DNA of 64,000 nt, taken from contig NZ_CP018620.1 of assembly GCF_001908275.1 (NCBI RefSeq), positions 2,790,001 to 2,854,000 of the forward strand, in the 5' to 3' direction. Made by a program: the position numbers and the translations under genes. This document shows, one piece after another, positions 10,149-19,029 of this stretch; position 1 is the stretch's first letter, and each line of letters begins with the position of its first letter. This stretch comes from Paenibacillus xylanexedens. GTDB taxonomy: Bacteria > Bacillota > Bacilli > Paenibacillales > Paenibacillaceae. Below the pieces are notes generated by a model. The model saw only the letters and a program-made list of their open reading frames with translations, did not search any database and was not told the DNA's origin.

Positions 10149-11129
10149 TTATATAGAGTCAGCCGTCTCAGTACGGTTCAACGGACTAGGGTGTGTATTC
10201 GGGCCAGGGGTATTCCGCTCTAACCAGTTCACAACATGCTGAGCCACTTCTGTTCGGTTGATCTCATGCAGCATTTCATGGCGTCCATCCGGATACAGGC
10301 GATACTCAATATTCTCCAGCTGAAGCTTCTTATACTGAGAGACCAGATTAAGAACGCCTTTGCCATGAAGTCCGACAGGGTCCTTCTCACCTGAGAACAG
10401 GTAAACGGGTTTGTGTTTGGGTATGCGCTCCATATTGTGTGGAAGATGTACTTCAAGCAGCAATTTGAAGAAGTCGCGGAAAAAGCCTGCTGTACAGACT
10501 GCTCCGCACAGGGGATCATCAATGAATCGCTGAACCTCTTGTGAGTCCCGGGACAACCAATCAAATGGTGTCGTTGCAGGGCGGAAAGAGCGGTTAAATC
10601 CACCAAATACAATTGCGTTGAGCAGCATGCTGGGGTGGGTAGCACCCTGAATGCCGCACTGCAAGAAGGCCAACTTCTCTCCAAATCGGAGCAGACCGCG
10701 TCTGCCGTTTGTCCCGGATAAAATAAAGGCATGGTACTGCTCATGACCAGCGTACATGAGATGTTGTACCAAGAATGAGCCCATGCTATGTCCCATTAGA
10801 AACAGGGGCACCCCAGGATTCTCCTTGGTGGCTACTTCGCCCAAATTGATCATATCACTCGCCATCCAGCGGAAGGCATCGATACCAGCATTACCAAGCA
10901 ACTTGGCATTCTCCACAGTTTTGCCATGACCCCGATGGTCATTGGCATAGACCGCATAGCCATTTTGGGTAAGAATGCTGGCAAATTCTGCGTATCGGGC
11001 TGCCGTCTCGCCCATGCCATGTGCAATTTGCACTACACCTTTAACGTTGCATTCCGGATCGGGAAGCCAGCGGTACACATGAATACGGGTACCTTCACTA
11101 GCGACCAAGGCAAAGGTAGATTCCTGCAT
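10149..11129 (-). CDS. Alpha/beta hydrolase, monoacylglycerol lipase-like (serine aminopeptidase S33 family)
   Basis: 326 aa from the ATG at 11129; the longer frame to a GTG at 11150 is rejected because AAGGAGG overlaps that GTG and serves the downstream ATG. The nucleophile elbow is GHSMGS (about residue 110). The catalytic Asp is probably in SGEKDPVG and the His in GRHEMLHE near the C-terminus. QIAHGMGE supplies the oxyanion HG motif. No signal peptide, so it is cytoplasmic. The family covers lysophospholipases and monoacylglycerol lipases; the true substrate is unknown. It lies 41 bp downstream of manA on the same strand. Confidence 0.85.
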   Translation of the reverse strand: MQESTFALVASEGTRIHVYRWLPDPECNVKGVVQIAHGMGETAARYAEFASILTQNGYAVYANDHRGHGKTVENAKLLGNAGIDAFRWMASDMINLGEVATKENPGVPLFLMGHSMGSFLVQHLMYAGHEQYHAFILSGTNGRRGLLRFGEKLAFLQCGIQGATHPSMLLNAIVFGGFNRSFRPATTPFDWLSRDSQEVQRFIDDPLCGAVCTAGFFRDFFKLLLEVHLPHNMERIPKHKPVYLFSGEKDPVGLHGKGVLNLVSQYKKLQLENIEYRLYPDGRHEMLHEINRTEVAQHVVNWLERNTPGPNTHPSPLNRTETADSI

Positions 11130-11170
11130 CTCGTGTAATTCCTCCTTCACAGGTTACATATAAGCTTGAT

Positions 11171-12148
11171 TTAGGGCAGATAAGAGCGAAGAACAGTGGT
11201 ATTTCCATCTAATGTATAAGAACCCAGATTGGCTGGCAAGAGATAACATTGTCCAGCTTTCAATTCAATGTTGTCTGATTCAGCATGTGCCCACGAAAGT
11301 GTTCCTTCGCCTTCACAGACAACGAGAATCGTGAAGCTGTCAGGATTGGTGGAGAGTTCCCACCGTTCAGTCACAATCCCTTTTTCCACCACAAAATAAG
11401 GGCATTCCGCAAGCTTGAGCCATTCACCAGGAGTAGCGTTATTTGTTTTCATCGTTGAGGCACCTGCGCCCTCATAAGCGGTGACATTTAAGGAGTCTTC
11501 AACATGCAACTCACGTGGTTTGCCATCCAGCCCTGGACGATTGTAATCGTAAATTCGGTACGTCGTATCCGAGTTTTGCTGAATCTCAGCGACAACGACA
11601 CCTGCACAGAGCGCATGTACTGTTCCGGCAGGGATAAAGAACGTATCACCAGCTTCTACAGGTACCTGACGAAGGGTATCCATCACCGTTCCGTTTTCCA
11701 ATGCTTCTTTTAATGTTGCCCGATCAACGCCTTCATTCAAGCCATAGATGATGTGTGCGCCCGGTTTTGCATCGAGTACATACCACATTTCTGTTTTGCC
11801 AAGCTCGCCAGGAGGAAGTGCCTCATACTCGTCTGTTGGATGAACCTGCACGGACAGGTCATCGTTGCAGTCAAGCAGCTTAATCAGAAGGGGGAAACGG
11901 CCGCCTTTTTCGGAAACGCCTTTGGTTCCAAGCCATTCGGTGCCCAGTTGTTCACGAACTTCATCCAGACCCTTGCCAGCCAGTGCTCCATTTAATACCT
12001 TGGTTGTACCGTTTGGATGATCCGCAATCATCCATCCTTCTCCGATATGTCCTTCAGGGGGCGTAAGGCCGAATTGCTCCAGCGCACGACCGCCCCATAC
12101 ACGTTCTTTGAATTCAGGTTGGAATTGTAGTGGGTATGGCGTAGACAT
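11171..12148 (-). CDS. manA: Class I mannose-6-phosphate isomerase
   Basis: Zinc enzyme interconverting mannose-6-phosphate and fructose-6-phosphate. 325 aa, the length of the short Bacillus-type ManA/Pmi. Zinc ligands are recognisable in LSVQVHP (about residue 97), KTEMWYVLDA and PAGTVHAL. AGGAGAGA precedes ATG 12148. It links mannose use to glycolysis and supplies mannose-6-P for polysaccharide synthesis. The hydrolase gene follows on the same strand. Confidence 0.93.
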   Translation of the reverse strand: MSTPYPLQFQPEFKERVWGGRALEQFGLTPPEGHIGEGWMIADHPNGTTKVLNGALAGKGLDEVREQLGTEWLGTKGVSEKGGRFPLLIKLLDCNDDLSVQVHPTDEYEALPPGELGKTEMWYVLDAKPGAHIIYGLNEGVDRATLKEALENGTVMDTLRQVPVEAGDTFFIPAGTVHALCAGVVVAEIQQNSDTTYRIYDYNRPGLDGKPRELHVEDSLNVTAYEGAGASTMKTNNATPGEWLKLAECPYFVVEKGIVTERWELSTNPDSFTILVVCEGEGTLSWAHAESDNIELKAGQCYLLPANLGSYTLDGNTTVLRSYLP

Positions 12149-12337
12149 CAGTAATCTCTCCTCTAGTATATGAAATGGTGGATCGCTTTAATCAGTCATG
12201 GGCATGTAGTCGCCATGAGCAAACAAGTGAATACGTTTGCATATGTAGATGTAGAACACAGATCGCAGTAAGAAAAAGTCGTTAATAGCTCACCTTGCGA
12301 TTGTGTCTAGTTTATTGTATTTGGTGAACAAAGGAAA

Positions 12338-12922
12338 TTATTTTTTCTCGATTCCGATCAGAAAAGGAGAAGTTTCTCGCTGCAATTGGCGATACATCAC
12401 AACCTGTGCCTGTTCCACCGGCAGGGCAGAGGACCATTCCAATACGGCTGCCGCTTCCTGTGCGCCTCCGTCATGACCGGGGTAGAGTACAACCGTAATG
12501 ATTCCGCGAGGGCGTAATAAAGCGAGTGCAGCCTCGAGTGCAGCGATCGTGCTGTCAGTCTCGGTGATGATGGAGGAATCTGCACTTTCTGAAGGCAGGT
12601 ACCCCAGATTAAACATAACTGCACCAACCGCACCAAGCCATGACTCAGGAACCGCTTCTGCCATTCGATCATGGCTTAGTTGCAGCATGGAGATGGAGCC
12701 AAGCTTGGCTTCATCGGTTTGTTTTCGAATCCGGGCCTGTGCCAGCGTGAGGGCTTCACTTTGAATATCGAATCCAATGACTTGACCACGCCTGCCTACT
12801 TGTTGTGCCAAAAATAGTGTGTCTGCTCCTGTACCAACCGTTGCATCTATGGCCAGATCACCTGGCTGCAGACGGGAAGCAATCCACTGATGTGCACAGC
12901 TGAGAACCGAAAGAAAGCCCAT
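12338..12922 (-). CDS. mnmM: tRNA-modifying class I methyltransferase (YtqB family)
   Basis: 194 aa. SAM-binding motif I is AIDATVGTGADT near residues 23-34, followed by the GFDIQSEAL acidic motif; NLGYLP is typical of the YtqB family. YtqB proteins have been characterised as MnmM, which methylates 5-aminomethyl-2-thiouridine at the wobble base of tRNAs (established knowledge of the family). Its ATG directly follows the TAG stop of ytqA, and both are on the minus strand, so translation is coupled. Assignment rests on motifs and the conserved pairing. Confidence 0.82.
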   Translation of the reverse strand: MGFLSVLSCAHQWIASRLQPGDLAIDATVGTGADTLFLAQQVGRRGQVIGFDIQSEALTLAQARIRKQTDEAKLGSISMLQLSHDRMAEAVPESWLGAVGAVMFNLGYLPSESADSSIITETDSTIAALEAALALLRPRGIITVVLYPGHDGGAQEAAAVLEWSSALPVEQAQVVMYRQLQRETSPFLIGIEKK

Positions 12923-13876
12923 CTATGCTCGCCTCCAATACTTACCTTGCCATGAATCCCGCTCTCGCAGCTCACGATCAATGGAGTTCAACACTTCCCA
13001 TTTGTTCATGGACCACATCGGTCCAATCAGCAGATCACGCGGTGCGTCACCTGTAAGACGGTGCACGATCATTTCCGGTGGAAGCATCTCCAGTGTATCT
13101 ACGATCAGTTTGATGTACTCGTCCTGATCCAGAAAACGTAAAAGACCAGCTTCGTATTGCTTCACCATTGGTGTTTTGCGCATCAGATGCAGCAGGTGAA
13201 TCTTGATTCCCTGTACATCCATATTGGCAACTGCCCGTCCAGTCTCCAGCATCATCTCATGTGTCTCTTGAGGCAGACCATATATGATATGTGTACACAC
13301 TCGTATATTCCGTTTTCGCAGTTTCTCAACCGCTTCTTCGTAACACTTCGTGTCGTGCGCGCGATTAATCAATGTTGATGTGGAATCATGGATCGTTTGA
13401 AGGCCCATCTCAACCCACAGATAGGTGCGTTCGTTCAGTTCAGCCAAATAATCAACAACGTCATCTGGCAAACAATCCGGGCGAGTGGCGATGGACAAAC
13501 CAACAACACCGGGTTGCTCAAGAATTTCTTCAAAATATTCGCGCAGCTCCTCAACCGGAGCATACGTATTCGTATAGGCTTGGAAATAGCCAATATAATG
13601 GGCTGTAGGCCACTTGAGGTGCTGTTTATCTCGAATTGTATTGAATTGGGTGACCAGATCTTCACGTCTGCTGCCAGCAAAATCGCCTGACCCACGCGCA
13701 CTGCAGAAGGTGCAGCCACCTTTGGCAATGGAACCATCGCGGTTGGGACAGGTGAATCCAGCATCCAGCATCACTTTGAAAACCTTATTGTTAAATTGAT
13801 CGCGCATCTCATAATTCCAGGTATGGAATCGTTTATCTCCCCGCAGGAGAGGGGACTGTAATGCAGGTGCATTCAT
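12923..13876 (-). CDS. ytqA: TIGR01212-type radical SAM protein (YtqA family)
   Basis: 317 aa. The radical SAM cluster motif is in CPNRDGSIAKGGCTFCSARG (cysteines about 43-58), with a longer than usual first spacing that is typical of the TIGR01212/Elp3-like subgroup. The protein continues through GLSIATRPDCLP and YLWVEMGLQT. Its partner mnmM is fused in transcription, and YtqA is thought to act in the same wobble-uridine pathway (recent family work; treat as probable). It needs a [4Fe-4S] cluster and SAM and is cytoplasmic. Confidence 0.88.
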   Translation of the reverse strand: MNAPALQSPLLRGDKRFHTWNYEMRDQFNNKVFKVMLDAGFTCPNRDGSIAKGGCTFCSARGSGDFAGSRREDLVTQFNTIRDKQHLKWPTAHYIGYFQAYTNTYAPVEELREYFEEILEQPGVVGLSIATRPDCLPDDVVDYLAELNERTYLWVEMGLQTIHDSTSTLINRAHDTKCYEEAVEKLRKRNIRVCTHIIYGLPQETHEMMLETGRAVANMDVQGIKIHLLHLMRKTPMVKQYEAGLLRFLDQDEYIKLIVDTLEMLPPEMIVHRLTGDAPRDLLIGPMWSMNKWEVLNSIDRELRERDSWQGKYWRRA

Positions 13877-14194
13877 CTTCAGGGTACTCCTTTGGCTGTC
13901 GAATTACCGTAATCATACGTGAACAAAAGAAGAAGCGCTATGCGATTTCCGTCATAGACGATGGATAGCGATTATAGGTGTCTTCATGAACTTTTATCAT
14001 TGTATCAAAAAACGAAAAAAAAAGGGAATCGAAACGCAAAAATAGGCCGTAAAATCAAGGTTTTCTCCTTGCTATAGTTTACACCTTATGTTATATTTAA
14101 ATCAGCGTCAGACACCATCTAATGGGTATTATTCATCATAGCATTTGAATCAACGTTGACGTCATGGACCATACTATACCGTGAGGTGATATGA
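13877..14194. other. Intergenic region between ytqA and the 66-aa gene
   Basis: AT-rich with an A-tract (about 14014-14032). Apart from the sigmaG-like promoter at 14146-14176, no gene or hairpin was seen. Confidence 0.5.
14146..14176 (+). promoter_or_regulatory. Possible sigmaG/sigmaF-type promoter
   Basis: TGAATC, an 18-bp spacer and CATACTA. The forespore sigmaG consensus is close to TGAATA-18-CATACTA. It ends about 18 bp before the start of the 66-aa gene. No good sigmaA promoter was seen here. Confidence 0.45.
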
Positions 14195-14395
14195 ATGAAT
14201 TCCCAAGTTAAAAACAATGAATTGAATCATGTGTCTGTTGAATTGACGGCAGAAGAAGCACTGGCTTTAACAGGTGTTCGTTTTAATGGAAATCCGAAAG
14301 TGAAAGCGGCTGCAAGACAAAAAGTTCGCGATGCTTTCGAAAAGACATTTGATTTTTCACACCAAGATAAGGTAGACTATGAACTACTAAAGTAG
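14195..14395 (+). CDS. 66-aa small protein of unknown function
   Basis: ATG at 14195 with GAGGTGAT 5-12 bases upstream. The product is charged and soluble with no membrane segment; its middle (KVKAAARQKVRDAF) is probably helical. I do not recognise the family. It does not match the main acid-soluble spore protein families I can recall, but the CATACTA promoter raises the possibility of forespore expression. It is closed by a strong terminator 30 bp after the stop, so it is its own transcription unit. Confidence 0.75.
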   Translation: MNSQVKNNELNHVSVELTAEEALALTGVRFNGNPKVKAAARQKVRDAFEKTFDFSHQDKVDYELLK

Positions 14396-14421
14396 TTGGA
14401 CCCCAATTCCAAATAAATCGA

Positions 14422-14474
14422 AGAGGGAATCTTTGAGATTTGCCCAAAGTGGCAGATCCGAAGATTCCCTTTTC
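14422..14474 (+). terminator. Terminator after the 66-aa gene
   Basis: GGGAATCTT (14425-14433) pairs with AAGATTCCC (14461-14469) and is followed by TTTTC. It argues against starting trmB at the upstream ATG 14440, which lies inside it. Confidence 0.75.
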
Positions 14475-14547
14475 ATTGCTCTTTACAATTTGCCAGTTCT
14501 TCGGCAAAATAAGTCTGAGACAAGTATGGGACAAACGGAGGAATAAA

Positions 14548-15303
14548 ATGCGTTTACGTGGCAGAAAAGGGATAAGAGAAAATCTGGAGCAACAAGTTGA
14601 TCTTGTTGTACTGGACCCTAAGCAACATAAAGGAAAATGGTCTGAACTGTTTGGCAATGATCACCCGATCTTCGTGGAATTTGGTATGGGTAAAGGTCAA
14701 TTTATCAGCCAAATGAGTTATAAATATCCGGAATTTAATTTCATCGGTATTGATATGTATGATGAACTGGTGCGTCGTGCCAGTGAGAAAGCTCGTAATG
14801 CGTGGAGTCAGTCTGATGTGGAGACACCCCCTAACCTGAAGCTGGCGCTGGCGAATATCGAACAGATCGAAGAAGTTTTTGAACCGGAAGAACTGGAGCG
14901 TATTTATTTGAACTTCAGCGATCCTTGGCCAAAAGCAAAGCATGCACGTCGTCGTTTGACGCACCCGCGCTTCCTGAAGAAATACACGGAATTGCTTAAT
15001 CCCAAAGGTCAGATTCATTTCAAAACCGATTCGGAAACGCTGTTTGATTTCTCACTCAACGCCATTGCCGACTTCGGCCTGCAAATGACCAATATTTCTT
15101 TGAATCTGCATCGTGATGGTTTGAATGAAGAACATGTGATGACGGAGTACGAGCAGAAATTCATGGGTAAAGGTATGAACATTCACCGGGTTGAAGTGAT
15201 TGTGGGTGAAGAGGCCCTGCGTGAGTATCAGCAGACACGTCTGGACAAGTATAAAGTTCGTGAAGCTTCTGATGAGTCTGGTGAAGATCAGGAACAGGAA
15301 TAA
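14548..15303 (+). CDS. trmB: tRNA (guanine-N7-)-methyltransferase
   Basis: Forms m7G46 in the variable loop of tRNAs using SAM. 251 aa from ATG 14548; GGAGG at 14538-14542 decides the start, and an in-frame ATG at 14440 lies within the preceding terminator. Motif VEFGMGKGQFI (about residues 42-52) is the SAM loop, and LNFSDPWPKAKHARRRLTH (about 130-150) is the TrmB signature. The acidic tail DESGEDQEQE is dispensable-looking. Monocistronic, ending at 15331-15382. Confidence 0.96.
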   Translation: MRLRGRKGIRENLEQQVDLVVLDPKQHKGKWSELFGNDHPIFVEFGMGKGQFISQMSYKYPEFNFIGIDMYDELVRRASEKARNAWSQSDVETPPNLKLALANIEQIEEVFEPEELERIYLNFSDPWPKAKHARRRLTHPRFLKKYTELLNPKGQIHFKTDSETLFDFSLNAIADFGLQMTNISLNLHRDGLNEEHVMTEYEQKFMGKGMNIHRVEVIVGEEALREYQQTRLDKYKVREASDESGEDQEQE

Positions 15304-15330
15304 ATCGAAATCTAACTTAAACTCATTAAA

Positions 15331-15382
15331 GAAGAGCGACACATGAGGTGAATGATTCATTCTCATAGGTCGCTCTTTTTTT
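15331..15382. terminator. Terminator after trmB
   Basis: AGAGCGAC (15333-15340) pairs with GTCGCTCT (15369-15376), followed by a run of seven T. It lies between convergent trmB and the AraC regulator gene. Confidence 0.85.
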
Positions 15383-15432
15383 GCATTAACAATCCATGTG
15401 CAATGCTCCATAAACTCAAGTCTGGGATGATT

Positions 15433-17685
15433 TCAAAAGTTTTCTGAATGAAATTCTTTGCGGCGATAATCGTTTGGTGTAACCCCATTGAACTTTTTGA
15501 ACATGCGATAGAAGTATGAACTGTTGGTGAATCCGGTCCTCTCGGCAATGTCGGCAACGGAGTTTTCTGTCTCCACCAGCAGATGCTGGGCCTTGGCTAT
15601 GCGGGTTTCGTTAATTACGTCCGTGAGCCCTTTCAGGGTGAGCTGTTTGTATAGCCTGCTTACATAGATGGGCGACATGCCCAACTCATCTGCGATAGAA
15701 GTTAGACATAGATTGGGGTCCGCATAGTCCCGCTCAATAATGCCATTGATTTTACGAATTAACTCTTCGTGCTTCAGTGTACGTTTCTCCTCGACTTTGG
15801 AACCAAGCTCATCAAACATCCGATAGAAGTGTTCATGTACTTCACTGATGTCTTCCGCGTCTTTGACAGGCAGCATCAGACCATCCGAGACTGAATCAAG
15901 CGTGAGTTGATTATTCTTCTTGAGGGTATTTCGTACATGGTTCAGTGTCATCGTCAGATGGGATAAAGCTAGCTGGAAGACGGTAAATGGATATGCGGCT
16001 GTCTCGCCGACGATGTCTGCATAGACGTGTTTGGCTTCTTCCGTCTTGCCTGTCATTAGATAATCGACAAGTTGTCTTTCCTTACCTGCTGGGAATGCGT
16101 ACTCCTTGGCGTGATAAGCCATGATGTCAGAGGTATAGATCAGACAGCCCGGTCCCATGAACAAACGATGCAGTGAAGCTTCGGCTGATCTGGTGTAGGA
16201 TGCAATACTGTCTTCCAATGAATCTTCTTCCGTGCCGATCGTACAGGAGATGGAGCATTTCAAATGGGTCATTACAGCTGCCTGCATCATACGTAGCAGC
16301 TCTTCGATCCGGTTATGAGCAGGTTGCCCAAGTTCATGGCTTTCCGCTTTTTCATTGAAGATGAGTGTGATCAGATCACCACCCATGTCCACAGCTTCCG
16401 CATTGTAGTGGAGATCGGCTGTCTCGGTGCAGATGTTCATCATGGCGTATTTTACAAGCTGGGTCTCATCACGATACGTTTCGCTAAATTCGGTAAAGTG
16501 GTCAATACGCAGCAATACCAGTCTGGATGCACGCTGAACATCAATGGAGGAACCATAGAACTTCATCCGTTCTTCCAGCATACCTCCAGTTACTGTTTCG
16601 CGGCCCTGTAGGGCCCCTCGTAGAAAATCCTGCCGTAACAAATGAAGACTGCCACGTCGCTCTGCTTCCATCACACGTAAACGAACAAGCACCTTATCAA
16701 TAGGATGATATAGTTTTCGGGACACAAGGTAAGAGAGCAGTAACCCTGCGAAGAGAAGTCCAACACAAAACAGAACGGTATGTGTGCGCATACTCCGTAT
16801 ATCTGAGGTAATCAGATCATAAGGTGTTATTCTCACATAACGCCAACCCAGGTCATCGGGAGCGGTATAGGTGATGAGAGATTTTTCTCCGTCGACCTTC
16901 TCGGTAAAGTAAGCTGACTGCTCCGTATCCTGCATAATTGGCTTCATAAAAGCTTCGCTGGAGAGATTTTTCATCAATGCACGGTCGCCAAAGTCGGATA
17001 AAAGGTCTCCCTTCTCATCCACGATAAAGGTTTTGCCTGGTTGATCCACAGCATTCATATTGGGACTGAGCCAATCATCCTTGATATTAACGATGACAGC
17101 GTAGTTTAGTTTGGCATTGTCATTGATCGTGTCATAACAGAGATAGGTGTAGCTGTTAACCTCTGTCGCTTCGGTAGAACCGACCTGATATGTACGCGGG
17201 ATGGGAACAAAAGGTTTATAGTCATGGAAGTTCTGGAGGATACTTTTAATCCCCTGATCGTCGATCTCCGAGATGGACTGCTGCCCATTGCGCACGTCGG
17301 AACTGATAAAGAATTCATTACTTTTGGAGTTATATACATAGATGGATTCAATAAAGGGAAGGGACATACGGTAGTTGTCGAGCTGCTCCATCGCCGATGT
17401 GATTTCATAGATATTTGGTTTGGAATAAAGCAGTAATGAAGAGATGGTGTAGTCCTGATAAATCTGATATGACAATGATTTTGCAGTCTCGGTCATTTTG
17501 GCCACTTCACGGCTGGTTTGAGTAAGACTGTTCATATCTGTACGATACACCTGGCGAAGAGCAATTCGATTATAGTTGACGTACAAAATAGAAGAAGCCA
17601 CAAGTAAGGTAGCGACGGTACTGATAATAATGCCGATCAGAATCCGTGTGAAGACCTGCTGACTGTCCTCTGAACGTTTACGCAT
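15433..17685 (-). CDS. Membrane-anchored AraC family transcriptional regulator
   Basis: 750 aa. An N-terminal membrane helix (about 14-30) is followed by an extracytoplasmic sensor region of about 250 residues and a second helix (VLFCVGLLFAGLLLSYLV, about 283-300). A cytoplasmic linker of GGDEF-like/YesN type leads to a C-terminal AraC double helix-turn-helix (IADELGMSPIYVSRLYKQL and TGFTNSSYFYRMFKKFNG). This architecture is common in Paenibacillus next to carbohydrate ABC importers, where the regulator senses an extracellular sugar or binding protein and activates the transporter. It is divergent from such an importer. GAGGGGG precedes ATG 17685. Confidence 0.9.
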   Translation of the reverse strand: MRKRSEDSQQVFTRILIGIIISTVATLLVASSILYVNYNRIALRQVYRTDMNSLTQTSREVAKMTETAKSLSYQIYQDYTISSLLLYSKPNIYEITSAMEQLDNYRMSLPFIESIYVYNSKSNEFFISSDVRNGQQSISEIDDQGIKSILQNFHDYKPFVPIPRTYQVGSTEATEVNSYTYLCYDTINDNAKLNYAVIVNIKDDWLSPNMNAVDQPGKTFIVDEKGDLLSDFGDRALMKNLSSEAFMKPIMQDTEQSAYFTEKVDGEKSLITYTAPDDLGWRYVRITPYDLITSDIRSMRTHTVLFCVGLLFAGLLLSYLVSRKLYHPIDKVLVRLRVMEAERRGSLHLLRQDFLRGALQGRETVTGGMLEERMKFYGSSIDVQRASRLVLLRIDHFTEFSETYRDETQLVKYAMMNICTETADLHYNAEAVDMGGDLITLIFNEKAESHELGQPAHNRIEELLRMMQAAVMTHLKCSISCTIGTEEDSLEDSIASYTRSAEASLHRLFMGPGCLIYTSDIMAYHAKEYAFPAGKERQLVDYLMTGKTEEAKHVYADIVGETAAYPFTVFQLALSHLTMTLNHVRNTLKKNNQLTLDSVSDGLMLPVKDAEDISEVHEHFYRMFDELGSKVEEKRTLKHEELIRKINGIIERDYADPNLCLTSIADELGMSPIYVSRLYKQLTLKGLTDVINETRIAKAQHLLVETENSVADIAERTGFTNSSYFYRMFKKFNGVTPNDYRRKEFHSENF

Positions 17686-17800
17686 TCTGTTTCCCCCTCA
17701 AACCTCCTATTTTGGGTGAACCACATAGAATTTCATATACATACGTGAGGCTTCATAGTTGGATGAGCAGAAGAGCAAGAGTAACTTGAATTATATATTA

Positions 17801-17814
17801 TGTATGCGTTTACA
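17801..17814 (+). promoter_or_regulatory. Putative CcpA cre site
   Basis: TGTATGCGTTTACA matches TGWAANCGNTNWCA except at one position. It lies about 290 bp upstream of the importer and 115 bp upstream of the regulator gene, compatible with catabolite repression of either. Confidence 0.45.
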
Positions 17815-17936
17815 TCAATGATGGACAGGCTGTTTTGCCTGTTTTCTCTACATAAAGTTCAACTTTCGCTGGATTGTTCACTAGGTGTAGCCTATGCACG
17901 ATATCAACATTTGTGAACGGATGTGTGTGGATGTCT

Positions 17937-17991
17937 GTTCATTTCATGGTTCGTTCATTTTGTTCATAGTTCATTTCGCAGAATCGTTCAT
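17937..17991 (+). repeat. Cluster of five GTTCAT direct repeats
   Basis: GTTCAT starts at 17937, 17953, 17962, 17969 and 17986. AraC-type regulators often bind direct repeats just upstream of the activated promoter, so these are candidate operators for the adjacent regulator. Confidence 0.45.
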
Positions 17992-18093
17992 TTTCTGAAG
18001 GGAAGCTTCAGTATCCGTGAGTGAAGAGAGCATCTACAATAAAAAGAGAGCTCCACCACGTAGCACCGCAAGAAATTCGGGAGGGATCGAGCC

Positions 18094-18999
18094 ATGCTCA
18101 AAGAATTGAACAAAAACAAAATCATGTTTCTGATGCTGTTGCCCACGCTGATCTTTTTTCTGATTAACTCGTATTTTCCGATGGTCGGCATCTATTATGC
18201 GTTCACCCGGTATGATTTTGAAGGCGGATTATTTGGCAGTCCATTTGTCGGTCTGGAGAACTTTAAGTTCCTATGGCAATCCGGAATGTTGCTCAAGCTC
18301 ACAACCAATACCGTGGGTTACAATCTCGCCTTCATTATATTAGGAAACGGTCTGGCGATCTTCTGTGCGATCATGCTTAGCGAGATCCGGGGCAGGTTAT
18401 TCAAAAAAATTACGCAATCCGTCATGTTCTTGCCGTATTTCATCTCATTTGTACTATTAAGTGTAATCGCTTACAACATGTTTAACTACGAGTCGGGTTT
18501 TGTGAACACGGTGCTCAAACGTTTTGAGGCCGGCCCGGTCGACATTTATAACACACCCTGGATCTGGGTATTCCTGATCATCATCTTTTACCTATGGAAA
18601 AATCTTGGATACAGCATGGTCATCTATCTGGCCGCCATAACGGGTATCAGTGATGAGTATTATGAGGCTGCCCGAATCGACGGGGCCAATATATTTCAGC
18701 GGATCTGGTACATTACAGTACCGATGCTGAAGCCAACCTTTGTCATCCTGCTGTTGTTCTCACTCGGCAGCATTATGAAGGGGCAGTTTGACCTGTTCTA
18801 TCAACTGATCGGCAACAACGGGGTGTTGTACAACGCTACAGATATTATTGATACGTATGTGTATCGTTCACTGAAAGTAACGTTTGATATCGGGATGGCA
18901 ACGGCAGCTGGTCTGTATCAGTCCTTGTTTGGATTCATTTTGATCATGACCGTCAACTATATTATCCGCAAAGTAAATGAGGACTACGCCTTGTTCTAG
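18094..18999 (+). CDS. Sugar ABC transporter permease (LplB-like)
   Basis: 301 aa with about six membrane helices. The EAA loop that contacts the ATPase reads YYEAARIDGANIFQRIWYITVP (about residues 189-210). It belongs to the binding-protein-dependent permease family MalF/LplB type 1. GGGAGG at 18080-18085 precedes the ATG. First gene of a three-gene operon of two permeases and a binding protein, with no local ATPase; a shared multi-sugar ATPase (MsmX type) encoded elsewhere would energise it (known for such systems). Confidence 0.93.
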   Translation: MLKELNKNKIMFLMLLPTLIFFLINSYFPMVGIYYAFTRYDFEGGLFGSPFVGLENFKFLWQSGMLLKLTTNTVGYNLAFIILGNGLAIFCAIMLSEIRGRLFKKITQSVMFLPYFISFVLLSVIAYNMFNYESGFVNTVLKRFEAGPVDIYNTPWIWVFLIIIFYLWKNLGYSMVIYLAAITGISDEYYEAARIDGANIFQRIWYITVPMLKPTFVILLLFSLGSIMKGQFDLFYQLIGNNGVLYNATDIIDTYVYRSLKVTFDIGMATAAGLYQSLFGFILIMTVNYIIRKVNEDYALF

Positions 19000-19029
19000 A
19001 ACGCCCGCAGGGCAGGAGGGAGAACGATC

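Larger units (their letters stand above)
17686..18093. other. Divergent control region between the AraC regulator and the sugar importer
   Basis: About 400 bp without a gene. It contains a near-consensus cre site at 17801-17814 and five GTTCAT hexamers between 17937 and 17991, so most of it is probably operator and promoter DNA for the two divergent units. Confidence 0.6.

Noticed and set aside
14440..14547. 36-residue N-terminal extension of trmB
   Set aside because: The upstream ATG is inside a terminator and the family start with a GGAGG site is at 14548.
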